Positions 1-7,749 of a stretch of 18,434 nucleotides of DNA are shown here, one piece after another. A program made the translations under genes and the position numbers. The stretch spans positions 1-18,434 of the forward strand of contig JAFWCP010000125.1 in assembly GCA_017536845.1 (NCBI GenBank), given 5' to 3'. The stretch comes from Solobacterium sp. GTDB lineage: Bacteria; Bacillota_I; Bacilli_A; Erysipelotrichales; Erysipelotrichaceae. Each line of letters starts with the position of its first letter. Positions within the stretch are counted from its first letter, which is position 1. The notes under the pieces were generated by a model. That model was not told the origin of the DNA. It worked only from the letters and a program-made list of their open reading frames with translations, and made no database searches.

Positions 1-296
1 TATGCGAAAGCATCGTAGGAAGGAATGGCGCTGTTGTCGCCGGCGGCATCGAAGGATTCCGCTTCATCAAATTTGTAGAACTGCATGTTGCCGGAAACGG
101 AAACGGCTTCCGCTTCGGCGTCCTCATAGACGAAGGTCACCTGGTAAGCAGCCGGTGATTCCGGGAAATCCGTGTTTTCAGCAACCGTTGCACCGGGCTG
201 GACTGAGGGTTCTTCCGGTTCGGCATGGACAGCTGTTGCGGAAGCTGTCAGCGTCAGAGCCAGGAAGGCTGAAGTTATTTTGTTCATCTTCTTCAT
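1..296 (-). CDS. Secreted protein, N-terminal part (partial at window edge)
   Basis: Reading leftwards from an ATG at 296 gives 98 codons that run off the window. The protein starts MKKMNKITSAFLALTLTASA and has a typical Sec signal peptide: basic n-region, hydrophobic core at about residues 6-20, and likely cleavage after AVHA (about residue 26). Next comes a Pro/Glu-rich linker, then YQVTFVYED...AVSVSGNMQFYKF, which resembles the early Ig-like/E-set strands found in front of some secreted esterases and glycan-active enzymes; that resemblance is weak. A GGAGG lies 11 nt before the ATG (308-312). A second ATG three codons in is possible. It is divergent from the radical SAM gene. The catalytic or binding part is outside the window, so no function can be assigned. 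Confidence 0.7.
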   Translation of the reverse strand, partial: MKKMNKITSAFLALTLTASATAVHAEPEEPSVQPGATVAENTDFPESPAAYQVTFVYEDAEAEAVSVSGNMQFYKFDEAESFDAAGDNSAIPSYDAFA

Positions 297-331
297 AGTG
301 TTTTTAACCTCCGCTGTTATGATAATGGAAT

Positions 332-382
332 TTCTGAAATGATCGTATTTCAGAATATGAATGCTGCTTTCATATTCTGAAA
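332..382. promoter_or_regulatory. Overlapping, mutually exclusive hairpins/inverted repeats in a divergent intergenic region
   Basis: Three copies of the TTCTGAAA/TTTCAGAA word lie between the divergent starts. 332-340 pairs with 347-355 (9 bp, 6-nt loop). 348-361 pairs with 369-382 (14 bp perfect, 7-nt loop). The two share 348-355, so only one can form at a time. They could be an operator with repeated half-sites or a leader structure of the minus-strand secreted gene. A possible minus-strand promoter (TTGAAA, 18 bp, TATGAA) overlaps the right arm. The function is inferred only. Confidence 0.5.
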
Positions 383-424
383 GCGGAAACATTTTCAAAA
401 TTGATCTGTCCGCAGGGATGAGAT

Positions 425-2293
425 ATGATGAGTGCAGAAGAGGATATGTGTATGAAAAAACGCTTTTTGCCGATCAAACGTCAGGACATGATTGACCGGG
501 GCTGGGACCAGGTGGATTTTGTCTATGTCTGCGGTGATGCCTATGTGGACCATTCCAGTTTCGGCATGGCGATTATTTCCCGGGTGCTGGAAGCCAACGG
601 CTATAAAATCGGACTGATCTGCCAGCCGGACTGGCGGAACAATGAAAGCATTCAGATCTATGGCGAACCAAGGCTTGGCTTCCTGGTATCGGCCGGGAAT
701 ATGGATTCCATGGTCAACCACTATACTGTCGCAAAGAAAAGAAGGCAGTCGGATGCCTACAGCCCAGGCGGGGTGATGGGCAGACGGCCGGATTATGCGG
801 CAACGGTATACTGCAACCTGATCCGCCAGGTGTATAAGAAAACACCGCTGATTGTCGGCGGCATCGAAGCCAGCTTAAGAAGGCTTGGCCATTATGATTA
901 CTGGTCCGGCAAGGTCAGGCGTTCCATTTTATTGGATGCCGGGGCTGACCTTGTTTCCTATGGCATGGGGGAATTGTCCATTGTGGAAATCGCCGATGCC
1001 TTAAACAGCGGCCTGGATGTCAGGGATATCACCTTTATCAACGGCACCGTATATAAGACCAAAGACGAAGAAAGCATCTATGATGCCATCCGTCTGCCGG
1101 ATTATGAGGAGATACGGGATGACAAGGTGAAGTATGCCGAATCGTTTAAGATCCAGTATGAGAATACCGACCCCTTTAACGGAAAAAGGCTGTATGAGTG
1201 CTATGGCGGCAAGACCTTCGTGGTCCAGAACCCACCCGCAAGACCCTTGACGACCGAAGAGTTTGACCGTGTCTATGCCCTGCCGTATATGCGGGATTTC
1301 CATCCGGATTATAAAAAGGAAGGCGGCATTCCGGCTTTCAGCGAGATCAAGTATTCCATTACATCCAACCGCGGCTGTTATGGCGAATGCAACTTCTGCG
1401 CCCTGAATTTCCATCAGGGAAGGATCGTCCAGGCCAGAAGCCATGAAGCCATCATCGAAGAAGCAAAATCCTTCTTAAAGGAAAAGGATTTCAAGGGCTA
1501 TATTCATGATGTCGGCGGGCCGACGGCGGAATTCCGGAAACCGGCCTGTAAAAAGCAGATGATTGCCGGGGCATGCAAGAACAGAAGATGCCTGTATCCG
1601 CAGCCATGCAGAAACATGGAAGTGGACCACAGCGACTATCTGCAGTTATTGCGGGAATTAAGGGAACTGCCGGGGGTCAAGAAGGTGTTTGTCAGAAGCG
1701 GCATCCGCTTTGACTACCTGCTGGCCGATCCTGACCGTACGTTCTTAAAGGAACTCTGCCTGCACCATGTCTCCGGCCAGTTACGGGTGGCGCCGGAACA
1801 CATTTCCGACAATGTCCTTTCGAAGATGGGGAAACCGAATGTGGCGGTCTACAACGAATTCGTCAGGGAATTTGAAAAGACCAACCGGGAGATTGGCAAG
1901 GAGCAGTATGTTGTTCCGTATCTGATGTCATCCCATCCCGGTTCCACCCTGAAGGATGCCATTGCTTTGGCAGAATACCTGCATAAGCATCATCTCAATC
2001 CTCAGCAGGTGCAGGACTTCTATCCCACCCCGGGATCGTTGAGCACATGCATGTACTATACCGGCCTTGACCCTCTGACCATGAAGAAGGTCTATGTGGC
2101 ATCCAACCCGCATGAAAAGGCCATGCAGAGGGCATTGATCCAGTACAGGGATCCCAAGAACTACGACCTTGTGAAGGAAGCACTGATCAAGGAACACAGA
2201 GAAGACCTCATCGGCAGCGGCAAGAACTGCCTGATCCCGATGAAGACAAATCACCGACCGCAGCAGAGGGGGAAGAAACCATGGCATTCATGA
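425..2293 (+). CDS. ygiQ: YgiQ-family radical SAM protein
   Basis: A 622-aa protein of the YgiQ (UPF0313) family. The radical SAM cluster motif is seen as CYGECNFC, with cysteines at about 318, 322 and 325 that would ligate a 4Fe-4S cluster. Other family-type stretches include an N-terminal half with VCGDAYVDHSSFG and IVGGIEASLRRLGHYDYW, and a later HVSGQLRVAPEHIS block. Length fits the family (about 600-700 aa). The biochemical reaction is not established for the family. The true start may be the ATG at 452 (MKKRFLPIKRQDM), where homologous sequence seems to begin and an AAGAGG lies just upstream; the ATG at 425 is the longest choice. Its last 13 nt overlap the esterase gene, implying translational coupling. 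Confidence 0.9.
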   Translation: MMSAEEDMCMKKRFLPIKRQDMIDRGWDQVDFVYVCGDAYVDHSSFGMAIISRVLEANGYKIGLICQPDWRNNESIQIYGEPRLGFLVSAGNMDSMVNHYTVAKKRRQSDAYSPGGVMGRRPDYAATVYCNLIRQVYKKTPLIVGGIEASLRRLGHYDYWSGKVRRSILLDAGADLVSYGMGELSIVEIADALNSGLDVRDITFINGTVYKTKDEESIYDAIRLPDYEEIRDDKVKYAESFKIQYENTDPFNGKRLYECYGGKTFVVQNPPARPLTTEEFDRVYALPYMRDFHPDYKKEGGIPAFSEIKYSITSNRGCYGECNFCALNFHQGRIVQARSHEAIIEEAKSFLKEKDFKGYIHDVGGPTAEFRKPACKKQMIAGACKNRRCLYPQPCRNMEVDHSDYLQLLRELRELPGVKKVFVRSGIRFDYLLADPDRTFLKELCLHHVSGQLRVAPEHISDNVLSKMGKPNVAVYNEFVREFEKTNREIGKEQYVVPYLMSSHPGSTLKDAIALAEYLHKHHLNPQQVQDFYPTPGSLSTCMYYTGLDPLTMKKVYVASNPHEKAMQRALIQYRDPKNYDLVKEALIKEHREDLIGSGKNCLIPMKTNHRPQQRGKKPWHS

Positions 2294-2877
2294 TCATCCA
2301 GATGGGCGCTGATGAAGCCCCGGAAAAGGTGGAAGCAGAATTAAAGGAGCTGACGGACCAGGAATTCCGTCTGTATTCCGTACCGGTGCAGGACTGGAAC
2401 AAAGAACTTTCCCCCTGGCCGGCAAAGGCAGTTTTCAGAAACGAATACTTCGGCGACGGGGCACCGGATACGCTGAAGAAAGTTCTTCAGTATGCGGAGG
2501 AAAAGAAGCAGGAAGATGACCGGGTCATCCTGTGCGGCTATTCCCTGGCCGGGTTATTTGCCTTATGGGCAGGATACCAGTGTGATGTGTTTGACGGCAT
2601 TGCCGGGGTATCGCCTTCGGTATGGTACGACGGCTGGAATGAATATGTTCAGGCACATGAAATGAAGGCAGGGCATGTCTATCTGTCCCTGGGGGATAAG
2701 GAACCCAAGGCAAGAAATCCCCGCATGGCAAAGGTCGGGGAGAATATCACCAGGATGCATGAACATCTCAAAGGTTCTGTCGACTGTGCACTGGAGTGGA
2801 ATGCCGGCGGACATTTCAATGAGCCTGAAAAGCGGATTGCCAGAGGATTGGCATGGCTGATGGGACAGATGAAATAA
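2281..2877 (+). CDS. Small alpha/beta-hydrolase, putative esterase
   Basis: A 198-aa single-domain protein without signal peptide or membrane segment, so probably cytoplasmic. The nucleophile elbow is GYSLAG (Ser88), followed by a SPSVWYDGW stretch. The likely acid is Asp139 in SLGDKEPKARN and the likely His is His178 in GGHFNEPEKR. That order and spacing match the putative esterase/enterochelin-esterase-like group (PF00756 type), and the N-terminal part is short. The substrate cannot be told from sequence. The start ATG at 2281 follows a GGGGGAAG ribosome binding site and overlaps the end of the radical SAM gene by 13 nt. The YciI-like gene follows after 15 nt. Confidence 0.8.
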   Translation: MAFMIIQMGADEAPEKVEAELKELTDQEFRLYSVPVQDWNKELSPWPAKAVFRNEYFGDGAPDTLKKVLQYAEEKKQEDDRVILCGYSLAGLFALWAGYQCDVFDGIAGVSPSVWYDGWNEYVQAHEMKAGHVYLSLGDKEPKARNPRMAKVGENITRMHEHLKGSVDCALEWNAGGHFNEPEKRIARGLAWLMGQMK

Positions 2878-2892
2878 TCAAAAGGAGAGAAT

Positions 2893-3198
2893 ATGCAGTT
2901 TATCATTACAGCCTATGACAGTACGGATCCTGATGGTCTGGCAAGGCGGCTGGAAGTCAGGCCCAGACATCTTGCAAACATGCAGAAAGTCAAGGGAACC
3001 GGCAGTGTTGTCTGTGCCGGCGGCATCATGAATGAGGAGGGAAAACCCCGTGGATCATTTCTGATCATGGAATTCAGGGACAGGGAATCCCTGGATGACT
3101 ATCTGGCGCATGAACCGTATGTGACGGAACATGTCTGGCAGGATATCCGGGTGGAACCGTGCAATGTCGTCATCAAGGATGATGAAATGGTGAAATGA
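2893..3198 (+). CDS. YciI-like protein
   Basis: A 101-aa protein with the ferredoxin-like pattern of YciI-related proteins: MQFIITAYDSTD first strand, RPRHLANM helix with the conserved His (His26), GGIMNEEGKPRGSFLIMEF central strands, and a DYLAHEPYV stretch where the family usually has a D-P-F/Y motif; here Asp is replaced by Glu. The family is small, often dimeric, with poorly defined enzymatic roles. A clear AAAGGAGA ribosome binding site precedes the ATG. It is the last gene of the plus-strand trio, and the stop codon lies inside the left arm of the terminator hairpin. Confidence 0.85.
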   Translation: MQFIITAYDSTDPDGLARRLEVRPRHLANMQKVKGTGSVVCAGGIMNEEGKPRGSFLIMEFRDRESLDDYLAHEPYVTEHVWQDIRVEPCNVVIKDDEMVK

Positions 3199-3231
3199 AA
3201 GATGGCGCAGTCATTGGCTGCGCCATCTTTC
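3197..3231. terminator. Hairpin between convergent genes, likely bidirectional terminator
   Basis: 3197-3210 (GAAAGATGGCGCAG) pairs perfectly with 3218-3231 across a 7-nt loop. T residues sit at the end of the stem on both strands. It lies between the convergent YciI-like gene and the dehydrogenase gene. The free T tail is short, so efficiency is uncertain. Confidence 0.75.
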
Positions 3232-3271
3232 GTTATCAAGGAGTTTCTTCAATCGTCAGAAACGGTTTTGA

Positions 3272-4390
3272 CTAATAGAGTGTCTGATAGCCTTCGACTT
3301 CCGGGACTTCACCGAAATAGGATTCGAAGTCAATGCCGGCATGGTCTGCGCACTGCTTCATTTCGATGACGGTCTTGACGTCGACCGGGACACCTTCTGC
3401 CTTGATGCGTTCCACCGACAGTGCTTCCTTTTCGCCATGGGTGTAGATTCTGTCCTGGCCCTGTGCCTTCGGGGCGTCGCGGAGTTCCTGCAGGAAGGTG
3501 CTGAAGTGTTCTTTGATGTCTTCGGGGTTGCCGAAGATGGCCGGATCGATGGCCGCAAAGCCGTGGCATGTGCCGCCGATGCCGTTCATATGGGTATGGT
3601 TGGATGTAATACCCATGGAGAAGATGGATGAGAAGATCTCACACAGCATGCCGTATCCGTAGCCTTTGTGGCCGCCGCTCTTTTCCGTATAGCCGCCTAA
3701 CGGCAGGATGCCGCCGCCGGCCTTGTTCACGATGTTGGCCAGAACGCTGCCGGCATCGTTGGAAGGCAGGCCGTCCTTGTTCAGCGCCCAGTTGTCAGGC
3801 AGGGGCTTTTCGGCCTTGTTGTACATTTCCAGCTTGCCGCGGGTCACGACGGTTGTTGAAGCGTCAAACAGGAAGTTGTACGGTTCGGCCGGAACAGCGA
3901 CTGCGATCGGGTTGGATCCCAGCATGGCCTTGCGGGCATAGGTGGGAACCATGATGGCTTCGGAATTGGTGCAGGAGAAACCGACCAGGCCCTGTTCGGC
4001 TGCCATCTTGGCATAGTAGCCGGCAATGCCGTAATGGTTGGAATTGCGTACGGAGACGATGGCAATGCCGGACTTCTTTGCCTTTTCGATGGCCAGGTTC
4101 ATGGCCTTGACGCCGGCCAGCTGGCCCATGCCGTCATGGGCGTCAATGACAGCGGATACCGGTGTTTCAAAGACGATTTCCGGAACGGCATGAACCTTGA
4201 TCATGCCTTTTTCAATCCCTTTGTCATAACGGGTCAGCCTCTGCATGCCGTGAGACTCGATGCCGTAAAGATCGGATGTGATCAGGACATCTGTGATGGT
4301 CCTTGCTTCCTCCTCGCTGAAGCCGAACTTCTGGAAGGCGGCTTCGCAGAAAGCGGTCAGAACCTTGTAGTCGTATTTGATGTGTGCCAT
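3272..4390 (-). CDS. Type-2 malate/L-lactate dehydrogenase family oxidoreductase
   Basis: A 372-aa NAD(P)-dependent 2-hydroxyacid/2-ketoacid oxidoreductase of the Ldh_2 family, which is unrelated to classical lactate dehydrogenase. Visible family features are DLYGIESHGMQRL with the conserved His (His47), NSNHYGIAGYY (His119), LGSNPIAVAVP, and a GGHKGYGYGM glycine-rich stretch. There is no signal peptide; it is cytoplasmic. A GGGGGG ribosome binding site precedes the start, 25 nt after malic enzyme, so it is the third gene of the maePE operon. Family members act on malate, lactate, ureidoglycolate, sulfolactate or diketogulonate, and sequence alone does not settle which. Context suggests pyruvate to lactate, or malate and oxaloacetate. 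Confidence 0.88.
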   Translation of the reverse strand: MAHIKYDYKVLTAFCEAAFQKFGFSEEEARTITDVLITSDLYGIESHGMQRLTRYDKGIEKGMIKVHAVPEIVFETPVSAVIDAHDGMGQLAGVKAMNLAIEKAKKSGIAIVSVRNSNHYGIAGYYAKMAAEQGLVGFSCTNSEAIMVPTYARKAMLGSNPIAVAVPAEPYNFLFDASTTVVTRGKLEMYNKAEKPLPDNWALNKDGLPSNDAGSVLANIVNKAGGGILPLGGYTEKSGGHKGYGYGMLCEIFSSIFSMGITSNHTHMNGIGGTCHGFAAIDPAIFGNPEDIKEHFSTFLQELRDAPKAQGQDRIYTHGEKEALSVERIKAEGVPVDVKTVIEMKQCADHAGIDFESYFGEVPEVEGYQTLY

Positions 4391-4415
4391 AAATTCTTAC
4401 CCCCCTGATTGAAAA

Positions 4416-5585
4416 TCAGATTCTGGCAACCCCCGTTTTTCTGGCTTCATCCGCAACCGCCTTGGCAACGGCCTTGGCAGCACGAGGATCCAGAACGCTC
4501 GGGATAATATACTTTTCATTTCTTTCTTCATCGCTGATAAGCGCCGCAAGAGCTTCTGCTGCCGCGAGTTTCATGCCTTCGGTAATGGCCTTGGCTCTGA
4601 CATCCAGGGCGCCTCTGAACAGGCCCGGGAAAACAAGGACGTTGTTGATCTGGTTGGGATAATCGGAACGGCCGGTGCCGACGATTCTCGCACCGCCTTC
4701 AAACGCCTTTTCGGGCATGATTTCCGGGGTCGGGTTGGCCATCGGGAAGACGATGGCATCTTTGTTCATGGACGCAATCATTTCCGGGGTGACGATGTTC
4801 GGGGCGGAAACGCCGATGAAGACATCCGCGCCTTTCAGGGCATCGCCGATGGTGCCGTGCAGGTCTTCGAGGTTGGTGACTTCGCAGAGTTCAAGCTGGG
4901 CGCTGTTGGCGGCCGTGTCCTTGTTCAGAACGCCGTTTCTGTCACAGTATGTCAGATGTTTCACGCCGTAGTTCATGATCAGCTTGCCGATGGCGGTGCC
5001 GGCGGAGCCTGCACCGGAGATGACAACCTTGATGTCCTCGATCTTCTTGCCGACAACCTTGAGGGCGTTGATCAGGGCAGCCAGTAGGATGATGGCGGTG
5101 CCGTGCTGGTCATCGTGGAAGACAGGAATGTCCAGACGTTCCTTCAGCTTTGCTTCGACTTCGAAGCAGCGCGGGGCGGAAATGTCTTCCAGGTTGATGC
5201 CGCCGAAGCCCGGGGCAATGCGGCATACGGTTTCAACGATTTCATCGACATCCTTGGTATCCAGGCAGATCGGGAATGCGTCAACATTGCCGAAGGTCTT
5301 GAACAGGATGCACTTGCCTTCCATGACCGGCAGGCCGGCTTCCGGGCCGATGTCGCCCAGGCCCAGGATGGCGGTGCCGTCAGTGACGACCGCTACCAGG
5401 TTGCCCTTGGCAGTGTATCTGTAGACATCTTCCTTGTTGGCTGCGATCTTGCGGCAGGGTTCGGCGACGCCGGGCGTATACTCAATGCTGAGGTCATCCC
5501 TTGTTTTCAGTTCAACTTTTGAAACAACTTCGATTTTTCCTTTGTACTTTTCGTGAAGCTCAAGTGCTGCTTTGTAGTAATCCAT
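4416..5585 (-). CDS. maeE: Malic enzyme (malate to pyruvate + CO2)
   Basis: A 389-aa protein of the short bacterial malic enzyme type. The N-terminal malic domain shows SIEYTPGVAEPCR with catalytic Tyr36, VVTDGTAILGLGDIGP, Lys91 in VMEGKCILFK, the metal-binding region NLEDISAPRCFE (Glu133/Asp134), and FHDDQHGTA (Asp158/159). The C-terminal Rossmann domain has GAGSAG at 191-196 and VFPMANPTPEI. It oxidatively decarboxylates malate in the cytoplasm; whether NAD or NADP is used was not determined. A strong AAAGGAG site precedes the ATG. It lies 43 nt after the transporter gene, which matches the maePE order of lactic acid bacteria. Confidence 0.93.
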   Translation of the reverse strand: MDYYKAALELHEKYKGKIEVVSKVELKTRDDLSIEYTPGVAEPCRKIAANKEDVYRYTAKGNLVAVVTDGTAILGLGDIGPEAGLPVMEGKCILFKTFGNVDAFPICLDTKDVDEIVETVCRIAPGFGGINLEDISAPRCFEVEAKLKERLDIPVFHDDQHGTAIILLAALINALKVVGKKIEDIKVVISGAGSAGTAIGKLIMNYGVKHLTYCDRNGVLNKDTAANSAQLELCEVTNLEDLHGTIGDALKGADVFIGVSAPNIVTPEMIASMNKDAIVFPMANPTPEIMPEKAFEGGARIVGTGRSDYPNQINNVLVFPGLFRGALDVRAKAITEGMKLAAAEALAALISDEERNEKYIIPSVLDPRAAKAVAKAVADEARKTGVARI

Positions 5586-5628
5586 TTGATATCTCCTTTA
5601 CTGTTATCTATATCCGAATCATATCCTT

Positions 5629-6918
5629 TTAGAACAGGACTTTCAATAGAATGCTTGCGGCAATCAGTGTCAGAGCGCCGCAGATTCTTGTCGAAATCTG
5701 TGCGAAGGGAAGCAGGTTCATTCTCTCACTGGCGGACAGTACGGCAATGTCACCTGTGCCGCCCATGTTTGTTGTGCAAAGGCCGGCTGTGATGGCAGCC
5801 TCTACCGGGTAGAAGCCGACGAGCCTGCCGCCGATGCCGGCGCCTAAGGCAACGCCTGCAACAACGACGAAGACGAGCAGGACATAGATCAGTGAGAAGG
5901 AATCGATGACTGCCTGCAGGTCGATCATGGCAATGCCGATGCCGACGAGAAGGGCAGATGTCCAGTTGGTCATGACGAATTGTGACCATTGCTGGGAAGC
6001 GTGTTCGAAGCGGGTCGGGACAATGCCGAGGGCTTTGCCCAGCGCGACGAGGATGATCATCCAGGCGTAGGCGTGAACCGACGGAATGAACTTGTTGATG
6101 ATGGTGCCCATGAGGAAGAAGGCAATGGAAGTCATGATGCCGACGCCCATCAGCTGGATGCTGAGCGGTGTTTTTTCACCGTCTTTGATGGTGTCGTCAA
6201 CCTTCTTCATCAGTTTGCCGTTGCCGCTGAGGGAAGGCATCTTGTGGCCGAGCTGGTTGAGAAGGCCGGCGCCGACAATCGCCATGACATTGCCCAGCGT
6301 GGAAGCGGGAACCATGCGGGAGATCATTTCTTCCTGGGTGTAGGGAAGGGCTGCGGAATACATGCCGGAAAGCGGCACGACACCGGCGCCCATGCCGCCG
6401 CCCATCATCGGGACAGCGATGAACATGACGGATTCCACAAAGCCATAGCCGACAATCGAACCGATCACGCCGACCAGCAGGATCGCCATGGTCATGGCAA
6501 TCAGCGCTACCGGCAGGAAGCGTACCGCTGCCTTCAGCAGCAGTTCACGGCTCATGCCGAGGATGGAACCGGTAATCAGCGCGGCGATGTAGAAGTTGAG
6601 GAAGCCTGTCTTGTTCATGAAGGCATTGACGTTTTCTACGACAGCCTCAGGAATGACGCCGAAGTAGACAAGGGCAGCGGACGCAAAGATGCAGACGATG
6701 GCACCGCCGCCGAGATAGGTTTTGACGATCGGCATATGATTGCCGATGATGTTGAAGAGACCGCCAAGCGTCATCATGACCGCAAAGGCACCGATCATGC
6801 CGCCGGGCAGGGTCCCGGTTACCATCATGCCGAAGACAATGACCGTCAAGCCGATGTAGATCGGCAGCGGGATGCCGGCAATCAGGATGTTGAGGAAGGA
6901 TTTGTTTTCTGTGCTCAT
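5629..6918 (-). CDS. maeP: 2-hydroxycarboxylate (malate) transporter
   Basis: A 429-aa integral membrane protein with about ten or more hydrophobic segments, of the 2HCT family (CitS/CimH/MaeP type). Both re-entrant-loop GGXG motifs are visible: GGGMGAG at 173-179 and NMGGTGD at 384-390. LLPFAQISTR carries Arg411, which aligns with the substrate-carboxylate-binding Arg of CitS. The two halves have the family's internal-repeat arrangement. Malate as substrate is inferred from the adjacent malic enzyme and MaeKR; citrate is a possible alternative. AAGGAG precedes the ATG by 7 nt. It is the first gene of the operon, downstream of its own promoter and repeats. Confidence 0.92.
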   Translation of the reverse strand: MSTENKSFLNILIAGIPLPIYIGLTVIVFGMMVTGTLPGGMIGAFAVMMTLGGLFNIIGNHMPIVKTYLGGGAIVCIFASAALVYFGVIPEAVVENVNAFMNKTGFLNFYIAALITGSILGMSRELLLKAAVRFLPVALIAMTMAILLVGVIGSIVGYGFVESVMFIAVPMMGGGMGAGVVPLSGMYSAALPYTQEEMISRMVPASTLGNVMAIVGAGLLNQLGHKMPSLSGNGKLMKKVDDTIKDGEKTPLSIQLMGVGIMTSIAFFLMGTIINKFIPSVHAYAWMIILVALGKALGIVPTRFEHASQQWSQFVMTNWTSALLVGIGIAMIDLQAVIDSFSLIYVLLVFVVVAGVALGAGIGGRLVGFYPVEAAITAGLCTTNMGGTGDIAVLSASERMNLLPFAQISTRICGALTLIAASILLKVLF

Positions 6919-6960
6919 GTTTCACTCCTTGAAGGGTCTTTGTAACCCCTTACATGAAGG

Positions 6961-6989
6961 ATTGTAGCCAGGAGTGGCTTTTGTAAAAA
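6961..6989 (-). promoter_or_regulatory. Promoter of maeP-maeE-dehydrogenase operon
   Basis: On the minus strand a good -10 TACAAT (6966-6961) is preceded only by weak -35 choices: TTTTTA with a 17-bp spacer (6989-6984) or TTTACA with 15 bp. A poor -35 next to direct repeats is what an activator-dependent promoter would look like. It sits downstream of the maeR terminator and 42 nt before the maeP ATG. Confidence 0.6.
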
Positions 6990-6992
6990 GAA

Positions 6993-7021
6993 TTTGAAAG
7001 TAAGAGACGTTTTGAAAGTAA
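6993..7021. promoter_or_regulatory. Direct repeats, candidate MaeR operator
   Basis: TTTGAAAGTAA occurs at 6993-7003 and again at 7011-7021, an 11-bp identical direct repeat with 18-bp period. It lies immediately upstream of the -35 region of maeP. CitB-family response regulators commonly bind A/T-rich direct repeats in this position. Assignment to MaeR is inferred; a matching word lies upstream of maeK. Confidence 0.6.
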
Positions 7022-7025
7022 AGTG

Positions 7026-7054
7026 AATAAAAGGACCCGTCTTTTGACAGGCCC
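7026..7054 (-). terminator. Rho-independent terminator of maeKR
   Basis: On the minus strand GGGCCTGTC, AAAA loop, GACGGGTCC (7054-7033) forms a 9-bp stem with two G-U pairs, followed by TTTTATT. It lies 18 nt after the maeR stop and separates maeKR from maePE transcription. Confidence 0.8.
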
Positions 7055-7071
7055 GAAAGAAGGAAATACTG

Positions 7072-7749
7072 TTATCTGGCTTTGTAATGGACGCTGGGAC
7101 GGCCGCCGGTGCGGTAGTCAATGAAGCTGTCGGCGAGGTCATGATCCACAAGATAGTTCATATAACGCCGGACCGTCACCATCGAGAAGCCCGAAATGCC
7201 GGCCAGCTCTTCACTGGTCAGAGAGTCCGGTCTGGCGGCGATGAGATGGTTCATCAGCTCTTCCAGGGTACGGCTGTTGATGCCTTTTTCATACACCGAC
7301 GGTGCTTTCCTGGGCATCTGGCTGGCGGCGACGATTCTGTCGATTTCATTCTGGGAGAGGTCCTTGGCATTTTCAAAGATGCTGTGCCTGCGCTTGTACT
7401 TTTCGATTGCCTGCCGGAAACGGTCAAAGGTGAAAGGCTTTACCAGGTAGTCAAGGATGCCGCAGTTCATTGCCTCTTTCACCGATTCGGCATCACTGGC
7501 TGCGGTAACCATGATGACTTCCACGCTGAAACGGTTCTCACGGATTTTATGCAGGAGTTCCAGGCCGTTCATGCCGGGCATGTAGAGGTCGAGGATGACG
7601 AGATCCACCATTTCATGGGCCAGAAAATCCAGGACTTCCTGGCCGCTGCGGAAAACGGCAATCACTTTCATGTTTTCGATCTTTTCCGTATATTTGCGGT
7701 TGATTGACCCGACCATCGGGTCATCTTCAACGATAATGACGTTAACCAT
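7072..7749 (-). CDS. maeR: Response regulator, CitB/MaeR type
   Basis: A 225-aa regulator. The receiver domain (residues 1-120) has the acidic pair Asp9/Asp10, phosphoacceptor Asp54 in ILDLYMPGMNG, Thr82 and Lys104. The C-terminal domain (about 160-225) has a helix-turn-helix at about 176-200 (LTSEELAGISGFSMVTVRRY), as in CitB/DcuR/MalR regulators of C4-dicarboxylate use. The ATG at 7749 was chosen because of a perfect AAGGAGG 5 nt upstream and because MVNVIIVEDD is the natural receiver start; a reading frame opening at 7857 extends 36 codons into the kinase gene and is spurious. The start overlaps the end of maeK by 8 nt, so the pair is probably translationally coupled. Likely target: the maePE promoter. 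Confidence 0.92.
   Translation of the reverse strand: MVNVIIVEDDPMVGSINRKYTEKIENMKVIAVFRSGQEVLDFLAHEMVDLVILDLYMPGMNGLELLHKIRENRFSVEVIMVTAASDAESVKEAMNCGILDYLVKPFTFDRFRQAIEKYKRRHSIFENAKDLSQNEIDRIVAASQMPRKAPSVYEKGINSRTLEELMNHLIAARPDSLTSEELAGISGFSMVTVRRYMNYLVDHDLADSFIDYRTGGRPSVHYKAR

Noticed and set aside
2..298. Arg/Cys-rich open frame on the plus strand at the left edge
   Set aside because: The opposite strand encodes a signal peptide with a proper ribosome binding site; the plus-strand frame is low-complexity shadow.
5989..6945. A 318-codon open frame on the plus strand
   Set aside because: It is antisense to maeP, has a biased His/Asp/Arg-rich composition and no ribosome binding site; the minus-strand transporter has clear family motifs.
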